This document shows, in pieces, positions 1 through 6,205 of a stretch of DNA of 9,901 nt. The stretch spans positions 1 through 9,901 of the forward strand of contig JASLEF010000045.1 in assembly GCA_030151245.1 (NCBI GenBank). The letters are read 5' to 3'. The stretch comes from Ignatzschineria sp. Lineage in GTDB: Bacteria; Pseudomonadota; Gammaproteobacteria; Cardiobacteriales; Wohlfahrtiimonadaceae. Position numbers and translations under genes: made by a program. How positions within the stretch are numbered: the stretch's first letter is position 1; every line of letters starts with the position of its first letter. Under the pieces are notes generated by a model. It was not told where the DNA came from. It saw nothing but the letters and a program-made list of their open reading frames with translations, and searched no databases.

Positions 1-23
1 AAGACTTCAAACACGAACCAGTT

Positions 24-142
24 TTCCTGGGGATAATAGCACTATGGTACCACCTGATCCCATCCCGAACTCAGAAGTGAAACGTAGTAGCGCCGATGGT
101 AGTGTGGGAGATCCCATGTGAGAGTAGGTCACCCCCAGGGCT
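24..142 (+). rRNA. rrf: 5S ribosomal RNA
   Basis: Structural RNA of the large ribosomal subunit, last gene of an rRNA operon whose 23S gene would lie just left of the window. The sequence aligns along its whole ~119 nt with E. coli 5S: the CACCTGATCCCATCCCGAAC and CAGAAGTGAAACG blocks, then GCGCCGATGGTAGTGTGGG and GAGAGTAGG. The terminal helix is visible as CCTGGGG at 26-32 pairing with CCCCAGG at 133-139. Exact ends are set by alignment to the E. coli length and may be off by a few bases. Bases 1-23 are 23S-5S spacer. Confidence 0.97.
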
Positions 143-153
143 TCATTTAGAAG

Positions 154-188
154 ACCCCTAGTTCAGAAGAGCTAGGGGTTTTTCTTTT
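154..188 (+). terminator. rRNA operon intrinsic terminator
   Basis: An 8 bp perfect stem, ACCCCTAG (154-161) with CTAGGGGT (172-179), closes a 10 nt loop and runs directly into TTTTTCTTTT. It begins 12 nt after the 5S gene, so it should end the rRNA transcript. Confidence 0.93.
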
Positions 189-234
189 GCCTGAAAGAAA
201 ATGCCGGGATTGATCTACCTGCCAGCGCATCATC

Positions 235-282
235 TGCCGACCTCACTGCTGATCTTCTCTCAAAGCCGATGTACGGCAATGA
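235..282. repeat. X half-unit, first copy
   Basis: Matches the 3' half of the ZX unit (GACCTCACTGCTGATCTTC and onward) but lacks the Z half. It holds the small hairpin GCCG-ATGTA-CGGC at 265-277, whose stem equals the later copies while the loop differs by one base. Confidence 0.75.
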
Positions 283-287
283 CTGGG

Positions 288-442
288 CGATATGCTTATG
301 CCGGCCTATGGGAATAAAGGCGTTAAAAATGTTAAGAAAATACTTGCGAGATATCGAAGGCGATTAACCTGCCGGCATGCAGTCGTGATAAAACCGAAAT
401 ATTCACTCCGGCGATGGATTAGCCGTAATAAGAACAGATCTC
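288..442. repeat. Y unit, copy 1 (divergent)
   Basis: Starts with CGATATGCTTATGCCGG and ends near AGAACAGATCT. It carries the conserved 39 nt core (384-422) shared with the other two Y units, but its 5' half has several indels, so it is the most diverged copy. Confidence 0.75.
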
Positions 443-460
443 AATGTCATTGAAGTTAAT

Positions 461-535
461 GCCGGAACTTAGCTGGATCTCAAGATTGCCGATCTCACCG
501 TTGATCTCCTTTCAAAGCCGATGTGCGGCAATGAG
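461..535. repeat. ZX unit, copy 1
   Basis: Direct repeat of 601-675 (offset 140) and of 1062-1136 (offset 601). The first 20 bases match copy 2 at about 16 of 20 positions. It contains the GCCG-ATGTG-CGGC hairpin at 517-529. Confidence 0.8.
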
Positions 536-600
536 AGCTGATGTATCTTGATTTAGTCGGAGAGAATGCCTGAATTTATCTTGATGTACTCGAAGATAAT

Positions 601-675
601 ACCGGCACTTAGTCGGATCTCGAGATTGCTGATCTCACTATTGATCTTCTCTCAAAGTAGATGTGCGGCAATGAG
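601..675. repeat. ZX unit, copy 2
   Basis: Begins ACCGGCACTTAGTCGGATCT and ends GTGCGGCAATGAG. The left arm of the small hairpin is mutated to GTAG (657-660), so this copy cannot form the stem kept in its siblings. Confidence 0.8.
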
Positions 676-706
676 GGTTGATGTGTTTACGCCGGCAACG
701 AAGAGA

Positions 707-850
707 CGATATGCTTATGCCGGAGTCCGGCAATAAAGATGTTAAAAAATCATTGAGAGATATCGATGCGATCAGTCTGCCGGCATGCAGGCGTGATAAA
801 ACCGAAATATTCGCTCCGGCGATGGATTAGCAGTGATAAGAATTGATCTT
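707..850. repeat. Y unit, copy 2
   Basis: Direct repeat of 867-1010 at an exact 160 bp offset with no indels. By eye, 10 mismatches in the 140 positions compared (711-850), about 93% identity. It contains a perfect 7 bp inverted repeat with a one-base centre, TGCCGGA-G-TCCGGCA (718-732), a TGCCGGCA palindrome near 779, and the 39 nt core at 792-830. Confidence 0.9.
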
Positions 851-867
851 GATTTAGTCGAAGAGAG

Positions 868-1010
868 GATGTGCTTATGCCGGAGTCCGGCAATAACGGT
901 GTTAAAAAATTATTGAGAGATATCGATGTGATCAATCTGCCGGCATGCAGGCGTGATAAAACCGAAATATTCACTCCGGCGATGGATTAGTTGTAATAAG
1001 AATTGATCTT
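868..1010. repeat. Y unit, copy 3
   Basis: Partner of copy 2 at a 160 bp offset. It keeps the TGCCGGA-G-TCCGGCA inverted repeat at 878-892 and the 39 nt core at 952-990. Most differences from copy 2 are transitions. Confidence 0.9.
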
Positions 1011-1061
1011 GGCATAGTCGTAGATCATGTCGGAATTTATCTGGATGTACTCGAAGATAAG

Positions 1062-1136
1062 ACCGGCACTTAGTCGGATCTTGTGATTGCCGATCTCACT
1101 ATTGATCTTCTCTCAAAGCCGATGTGCGGCAATAAG
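1062..1136. repeat. ZX unit, copy 3
   Basis: Repeats 461-535, and the match continues past the unit into the AGCTGATGTATCTTGATT linker, so roughly 100 bp are duplicated at a 601 bp offset. Hairpin GCCG-ATGTG-CGGC lies at 1118-1130. A partial Z resumes at 1169 (ACCGGCACTTA). Confidence 0.8.
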
Positions 1137-1283
1137 AGCTGATGTATCTTGATTTAGTCGAAGATAATACCGGCACTTATCTTGGTAGAGTTGAAACTAA
1201 TGCCGAAGTTTAGTCGGATATTGCGAGCTGCAATCATTTTAGTTGAGGATGTAGTAGGTCTTTTTTTAGGTGAATTTAATAGC

Positions 1284-1601
1284 TTAATCGCTGGAGTCTT
1301 GATAGTTGCTATTAGTATCTGAAGGAATGACATGAAAGAATGTTTCATCTTCTTTGATGAGACCTAAGTGTTTTCTTGCAAGCTCTTCTCGGGCATTATA
1401 ATTATGTTTTATGCCATTTATGATTTGGCGAATATGATTATTTTGCTGGATGAGTTCTTGGTTTTGTATTTTTAGCTCTTCTAAGGATACTTGGAGATCA
1501 TCTAATTTTTTATGGCCAGTCTCTTCATCAAACCAAGTCTGTTTGACGAGAAGTCCTAAGACTAGGAGAAGGATCAGGAGCAAAAGATGCATTAACTTCA
1601 T
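1284..1601 (-). CDS. ftsB: Cell division protein FtsB
   Basis: FtsB is a small bitopic inner-membrane protein of the divisome. In the known system it forms a subcomplex with FtsL and FtsQ that helps activate septal peptidoglycan synthesis. The 105 aa protein matches the family in size and layout: short N-terminus, one hydrophobic segment (residues 3-19), a WFDE stretch like the E. coli WFGKN, a periplasmic coiled coil (about 33-65), then AREELARKHLGLIKEDETFFHVIP, split as AREELARKHLG and EDETFFHVIP, matching the E. coli ARNELSM...GETFYRLVP block. The ATG at 1601 is used; no strong Shine-Dalgarno is seen. It diverges from prfA across 90 bp. The usual downstream partner ispD is absent: the gene runs into the repeat array, with no convincing terminator. 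Confidence 0.93.
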   Translation of the reverse strand: MKLMHLLLLILLLVLGLLVKQTWFDEETGHKKLDDLQVSLEELKIQNQELIQQNNHIRQIINGIKHNYNAREELARKHLGLIKEDETFFHVIPSDTNSNYQDSSD

Positions 1602-1670
1602 ATTTGATCATTTCGCAATGTACGAAAGCCTTTAGATTTGAGATAATGTGTTACGAAAGTTTTAATAATC

Positions 1671-1676
1671 TATTAT
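1671..1676 (+). promoter_or_regulatory. Possible -10 element for prfA
   Basis: TATTAT matches five of six -10 consensus positions, but no good -35 hexamer sits at the usual distance. If used, the start would be near 1683 and leave a leader of only about 9 nt before the prfA ATG. Tentative. Confidence 0.3.
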
Positions 1677-1691
1677 AGCGCAAAGTTACGA

Positions 1692-2777
1692 ATGAAAGAC
1701 AGTATAATTACAAAGTTAGAAGAGTTGAAAGAGCGCTTAGAAGAAGTGTCTCATCTTCTATCTGATCCTGACGTTATTAGTAATAACGATAAGTTTAGAG
1801 AGCTATCACAGGAATATGCTCATTTAGATCCTGTAGTTGCCGAGTTTAATGCTTGGAAAGCCAACGAAGAAGGGCTGGCTGAAATTAAAGAGATCTTTAA
1901 TGGTTCTGATAGTGAGTTAAAAGAGCTCGCGAAAGAGGAACTTCCATTATTAGAAGAAGAAAAAGAGCGTTTAGAGAAATCGCTGAGTATTCTTTTATTA
2001 CCAACAGATCCCTATGATAATAGTAATATCTTCCTTGAGGTTCGTGCCGGAACAGGGGGGGATGAAGCCGCCATTTTTGCGGGAGATCTACTGCGTATGT
2101 ATATGCGTTATGCAGAAGATCGCCGTTGGGGTGTTGAGGTTATTAGTGAACATCATGGGGAACATGGTGGCTATAAAGAAGCTGTAGTACTGATCAAAGG
2201 GCAAGGGGCTTATTCACGCTTGAAGTTTGAGTCAGGAGCACATCGTGTTCAACGAGTTCCTGAAACAGAATCTCAAGGTCGAGTACATACATCGGCTGCG
2301 ACGGTGGCAATACTTCCAGAAATTCCAGAAACAGAGATGATTGATATCAATCCTGCGGATTTGAAAATTGATACTTTCCGTTCTTCAGGTGCGGGTGGTC
2401 AGCACGTTAACGTAACGGACTCAGCCATTCGGATTACGCATTTACCAACAGGTGTTGTTGTAGAGTGTCAGGATGAACGTTCACAACATAAGAATAAAGC
2501 GAAAGCAATGAGTTTGCTCGGAGCTCGATTATTAGAAGCAGAGCGTGAACGAGAACAAAAAGAGATGAGTGAAACACGCCGTAGTCTTGTCGGTTCGGGA
2601 GATCGTTCTGAACGTATTCGTACCTATAACTATCCGCAAGGACGTATAACAGATCACCGCATTAACTTAACGCTTTATAAGTTAGAAGATATCGTTAATG
2701 GAGATTTAGACCAGGTGATTGAACCCCTTATTCAAGAGAACCAAGCTGATCAGTTGGCGGCTATTGGAGATGAATAA
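1692..2777 (+). CDS. prfA: Peptide chain release factor 1 (RF1)
   Basis: RF1 recognises UAA and UAG in the ribosomal A site and triggers peptidyl-tRNA hydrolysis in the cytoplasm. The 361 aa protein has normal family length. An N-terminal charged helical region (1-100) is followed by the RF1-type codon-recognition tripeptide PET (190-192, the PxT motif) inside QRVPETESQGRVHTSA, and the catalytic GGQ (235-237) in SSGAGGQHVN; the glutamine is the known PrmC methylation target. The N-terminus MKDSIITKLEEL matches E. coli RF1, which fixes the ATG at 1692 although no purine-rich Shine-Dalgarno precedes it. The familiar neighbours hemA and prmC are not adjacent. The gene ends in TAA, and the downstream cpdB-like gene starts 9 nt later in the same frame, suggesting co-transcription. 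Confidence 0.98.
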   Translation: MKDSIITKLEELKERLEEVSHLLSDPDVISNNDKFRELSQEYAHLDPVVAEFNAWKANEEGLAEIKEIFNGSDSELKELAKEELPLLEEEKERLEKSLSILLLPTDPYDNSNIFLEVRAGTGGDEAAIFAGDLLRMYMRYAEDRRWGVEVISEHHGEHGGYKEAVVLIKGQGAYSRLKFESGAHRVQRVPETESQGRVHTSAATVAILPEIPETEMIDINPADLKIDTFRSSGAGGQHVNVTDSAIRITHLPTGVVVECQDERSQHKNKAKAMSLLGARLLEAEREREQKEMSETRRSLVGSGDRSERIRTYNYPQGRITDHRINLTLYKLEDIVNGDLDQVIEPLIQENQADQLAAIGDE

Positions 2778-2786
2778 ATCAAGATT

Positions 2787-4709
2787 ATGAGTGAGAAAAG
2801 CGACAAGCTGCAGGTAAGACTTTTAGCAACGACCGATGTTCATGGATTCTATATGAACTTTGATTACTATAAAGATCAAACGATTGATCGATTGGGGTTA
2901 ATCAGTCTTGCCAATGTGATTTCTGATGCAAGGTCAGAGAATCCAAACTCACTTCTATTTGACAATGGGGATCTGTTACAAGGTTCCCCAATGTCAGATT
3001 ATCTGCGAGATTATGCAGTAGAGTATGAGCATCCTGCTTATTCGTTAATGAATGAGATGCAGTATGATGCTGCAACGTTAGGTAACCATGAATTTAACTT
3101 TGGTGTACCTTATCTTTTAGAGGTTTTAAGCCAAGCCAATTTTCCTTATATTAATGCGAATATCACTAATCTTCAGGGGGATTTTTTATTACCACCCTCG
3201 ATTATTTTAGAGCGAGAATTTGTGACTGAAAGAGGTGATAAGGTTCCGCTTAAGATAGGGGTTACTGGAATATTGCCTCCGCAAATAATGACTTGGGATA
3301 AAAACCATCTTGATGAATATGCCGTAACAAATGAGCGTTTAATCACTCATGATGCGGTTCAGTCTGTGGAAGCCCAGGTGGAAAATCTACAGGCTCAAGG
3401 GGCGGATATTATTGTTGTCCTTGCCCATACAGGGATTTCTAAACGTCCATTTGAGTTAGAGATGGAAAATAGTGGTTACCATATTGCGAACATAGCAGGC
3501 GTTGACGCTTTAATTACAGGGCATCAGCATCGTCGATTCCCCTCTGATAGCTTTCAAGATATGACGCCAATGGGGGTGGATATTACAACGGGCACAATTT
3601 GTGGGACCGCTACAGTCATGCCGGGATCTTGGGCAAGGTGGCTGGGCGTGATTGATCTTGAGTTGAGAAATCATTCAGGGAAATGGAAGGTAAGCTCAGG
3701 GAGATCGTCTCTTCGTTATATTGAAGATTATTTAGAAGCAGATCGCCCTATCAATCGAGATGATGCTGCGGCGATGCAGTCGGCGCATGAAGCGGTTAGA
3801 GAGACCATGAATGTACCAGTAGGAGCCTGTGATTCGGGATTTTATAGTTATTTGTCATTAATTCAGGATGATAATTGTATTCAAATTGTGGCTGATGCAC
3901 AGAAGCATTATGCTAAAGGATTATTAGCAGAGCGTGGATTATCAAATGATATTCCGATTTTGTCTGCAGTGCCTCTTTTTAAGGTGGGGAGTCGGAAAGA
4001 TGATCCTACCTATTTTACAGAAATCGCCCCAGGAAACCTCTCTTTTAAAGATGTAGCGGATCTTTATGTTTATCCTAATTATCTTGTTGTCTTAGAAATT
4101 ACGGGGGAGAATCTTAAAGAATGGCTAGAGTGTTGTGCAAGTATCTATCATACGATTGATCCTGATAATCGTACGCCACAATTTTTAATTAACTGGGCCA
4201 AGTATCGCCCGTATAATTTCGATATTATCAAGGGGATTGAATATGAGATTGATCCGACAAAAGTTCCCCGTTATCGTCCTAGTTTAGATTTATGGCATGA
4301 GCAGAGTGAACGAGTGGTGAATCTACGATTTAACGGTCAAGCGATTGCGCCGACAGATCGCTTTTATCTTGCAACGAATAGTTATCGAGCTTTAGTGGAT
4401 CGATTTCCTGGAGCGGGTAGTAGTAATGTTGTATGTGCCACGATGAAAGAGATTCCAGAAGTCATTTTAGCGCATGTGATGGCTGAATCAGAGAATGGTC
4501 TGTTAGAAATATCCCCAGATTATAATTGGGGACTTTCATTGCCGGCATTGGCTCAAACCAAGTTGATTATTGAAACAGCGAATACCCCACAATCACAAGC
4601 GATTATTGAGCGAGATAGCCAGTATGTATTGAGATATATCGGACAAGATACAGAAAAATTTTCTTTATACGAGATTGATGTTGCCGCGTCGTTATTAAAA
4701 ACAAAATAA
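2787..4709 (+). CDS. cpdB: CpdB-like 2',3'-cyclic-nucleotide 2'-phosphodiesterase/3'-nucleotidase, no signal peptide
   Basis: The CpdB family hydrolyses 2',3'-cyclic nucleotides and 3'-nucleotides and in E. coli is periplasmic. The 640 aa sequence aligns over nearly its whole length with E. coli CpdB. The metallophosphatase domain (about 9-255) shows the metal motifs DVH (17-19), DNGD (59-62) with LLQGSP, GNHE (100-103), AHTG (213-216) and GHQH (245-248). GNHEFNFG has Asn where UshA-type 5'-nucleotidases have Asp, as in CpdB. The C-terminal 5'-nucleotidase domain (about 340-600) has FKVGSRKDDP, DLYVYPN, EWLE and YNFD. The metal domain starts at residue 9, so there is no signal peptide, and an in-frame TAA (prfA's stop) four codons upstream rules out a longer N-terminus. 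Shine-Dalgarno is weak, so translation is probably coupled to prfA. Inference: a cytoplasmic enzyme. Confidence 0.92.
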   Translation: MSEKSDKLQVRLLATTDVHGFYMNFDYYKDQTIDRLGLISLANVISDARSENPNSLLFDNGDLLQGSPMSDYLRDYAVEYEHPAYSLMNEMQYDAATLGNHEFNFGVPYLLEVLSQANFPYINANITNLQGDFLLPPSIILEREFVTERGDKVPLKIGVTGILPPQIMTWDKNHLDEYAVTNERLITHDAVQSVEAQVENLQAQGADIIVVLAHTGISKRPFELEMENSGYHIANIAGVDALITGHQHRRFPSDSFQDMTPMGVDITTGTICGTATVMPGSWARWLGVIDLELRNHSGKWKVSSGRSSLRYIEDYLEADRPINRDDAAAMQSAHEAVRETMNVPVGACDSGFYSYLSLIQDDNCIQIVADAQKHYAKGLLAERGLSNDIPILSAVPLFKVGSRKDDPTYFTEIAPGNLSFKDVADLYVYPNYLVVLEITGENLKEWLECCASIYHTIDPDNRTPQFLINWAKYRPYNFDIIKGIEYEIDPTKVPRYRPSLDLWHEQSERVVNLRFNGQAIAPTDRFYLATNSYRALVDRFPGAGSSNVVCATMKEIPEVILAHVMAESENGLLEISPDYNWGLSLPALAQTKLIIETANTPQSQAIIERDSQYVLRYIGQDTEKFSLYEIDVAASLLKTK

Positions 4710-4807
4710 GCAACAGAAATTGGGAAGATCGTTCTATTTTCCAACTGTAGATAGATCCATGGCAAATATTGTAAAATTTAAAGAGCAAAAGAGCATTAAT
4801 ATGATAC

Positions 4808-6178
4808 TTAGGAAAGTGAATCTTGATAGAGTGCTGTAATCTTATTGGTCACTTCTAATACTGTTTTCTCTCTTTTTGTGCTGATGATAGGTGCTTCTTG
4901 CTCGCAGAACTCAGGATGCGCACGAAGCATTTTTGTCTCTTCAATAAGCTGTGAAAGCGCTGTGGAAGGTGCTTTTAACTCTTGTAGATAGATGGGGGTG
5001 AGTTGTGCATGGCTACGCCCATTAAGTGCGCCGACAAGATAGAGCATTCTAGCGGTAAGGTGCGTAATCGCTTCATCATTAATGCAGAATGTTTCAATAT
5101 CTTGTAATTTATCCATCATATTTGAACCATAATGTTTTAAGGATGCTGCAAGTCCACCAATGACCGCTCCTGTAGCGGATGCTGCGCCTAAGGTTGTAAA
5201 ACCCGCAAGAGCATCGATTCCTACCATTAATCCAGCACCTACTCCAGCGCCTTTGCCAAATTGTACGGTGAAATCAATGAGGTTATCACTTGTAAAAAGA
5301 TCTTTTTCATACTGAGTACCTTGAACCATTAAGGTGAAATAGGCAATATCTTCTTGATTAAATTGATAGATATTGAGGAGCCCTTGAATGGTTCGTTGTT
5401 CAATCTTTTTAATGCTCTGGTTGAGTTTTTGCATGACAACATCTGCTGGAGTTTGACGTTTTTCTTTAATTTGCAGAGTCATTAAATTGATGTAAAAATT
5501 TGCGCTAACGGATAGCGCCTCTTTTAAGCGAGTTTTTTCCGCGATCTCTTCAAGCTGGATATAGGCCATAATCTCGGCATAATACTCAGGAAACATCATC
5601 GCAATTTGTTCATAAAATCGCTTTTTTTGTGGAGGCATGACGGTATCAAATTCTAGATAATGATGAATACCGTGTGCTTTAAGATGTGTTTTCCAACTTT
5701 GTAAGTGCTCGCCATTAATAAAGTTGAGAATAGGGAGAATAGGATGGTGGGTTTTCGCAATGAGCGTTAGCTCATCATTAAACTTCGGAAGAAATGGAAG
5801 GCGACAATCAATAATGTAACAGCTTAAATCGGTGGAAAAAAGTTGTTTGATTACTTTTACTTCTTGTTCAAATTCTCTTTCAATATTAGGGTCATTAGCA
5901 AACTGTAATAAATTTTTTGCTTCATCTAATCGTGAATGGGAAGGGTATTTTTCTTCTAAAAGATCTAATACTCCCATCGCATCTTCAATGCCGGGCGTAT
6001 CAATATAGACCAAACGGAGTTGATCTGAGGCGCGCTTAATCTCTTCAACATCAATAGTGGTAGAAGCTTCATCTTTAACTTCTCCAAAGTTTCGCGATCG
6101 AGTAATCGTGCGGATTAATGATGTTTTTCCGGTATTGGTATGACCTACAATGGCAATTTTTAAGGTTTTAATATCCAT
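4808..6178 (-). CDS. DUF3482-type GTPase
   Basis: Predicted P-loop GTPase of the MMR_HSR1-DUF3482 architecture, biochemical role unknown. From the ATG at 6178 it is 456 aa. G1 is GHTNTGKT (12-19), a G2 candidate is the TT pair at 40-41, and G3 is DTPG (60-63). At the G4 position, where NKxD is expected, the sequence reads LNFIN (151-155). The DUF3482 part follows, with a small-residue-rich hydrophobic stretch (about 308-345, GAGVGAGLMVG...GAVIGGLAA) that could insert in or lie on the membrane. A TTG at 6199 would add 7 residues, but I prefer the ATG, which has CAGGA about 8 nt upstream. It starts 27 nt after the DUF2868 gene and is last in the qmcA operon; no clear terminator is seen before the convergent cpdB gene. 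Confidence 0.88.
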   Translation of the reverse strand: MDIKTLKIAIVGHTNTGKTSLIRTITRSRNFGEVKDEASTTIDVEEIKRASDQLRLVYIDTPGIEDAMGVLDLLEEKYPSHSRLDEAKNLLQFANDPNIEREFEQEVKVIKQLFSTDLSCYIIDCRLPFLPKFNDELTLIAKTHHPILPILNFINGEHLQSWKTHLKAHGIHHYLEFDTVMPPQKKRFYEQIAMMFPEYYAEIMAYIQLEEIAEKTRLKEALSVSANFYINLMTLQIKEKRQTPADVVMQKLNQSIKKIEQRTIQGLLNIYQFNQEDIAYFTLMVQGTQYEKDLFTSDNLIDFTVQFGKGAGVGAGLMVGIDALAGFTTLGAASATGAVIGGLAASLKHYGSNMMDKLQDIETFCINDEAITHLTARMLYLVGALNGRSHAQLTPIYLQELKAPSTALSQLIEETKMLRAHPEFCEQEAPIISTKREKTVLEVTNKITALYQDSLS

Positions 6179-6205
6179 ATTGCAATCCTGCTTGTGCAAA
6201 GAGGG

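Larger units (their letters stand above)
199..1220. repeat. Composite intergenic repeat array (X, Y and Z modules)
   Basis: About 1 kb without a credible gene: all frames are broken by stops, and copies differ by indels that ignore reading frame. It is a mosaic of imperfect repeats in the order X(235-282), Y(288-442), ZX(461-535), ZX(601-675), Y(707-850), Y(868-1010), ZX(1062-1136), then a partial Z (1169-1179 and onward). A linker reading AGCTGATGTATCTTGATT follows two of the ZX units (536 and 1137). The words TGCCGG/CCGGCA recur throughout, often as short hairpins. No tRNA, IS termini or CRISPR-like spacing is visible. I do not recognise the family. Confidence 0.85.

Noticed and set aside
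750..974. Minus-strand open frame of 74 codons inside the repeat array
   Set aside because: It spans the junction of two Y repeat units, has no ribosome site or recognisable domain, and the equivalent frame is broken in Y1.
199..1220. CRISPR array or insertion sequence
   Set aside because: Units are long, diverged, unevenly spaced and of two kinds; no uniform spacers, cas genes, transposase or terminal inverted repeats are visible.
1220..1240. ATTGC-GAGCT-GCAAT hairpin followed by CATTTT as an ftsB terminator
   Set aside because: Only 5 bp of stem, and the T-rich tail is on the plus strand, the wrong side for ftsB.
4720..4744. Hairpin TTGGGAA / TTTTCCAA in the convergent cpdB-GTPase gap
   Set aside because: Seven weak pairs including one wobble, a 10 nt loop and no U-run after it on the plus strand; not enough for a terminator call.
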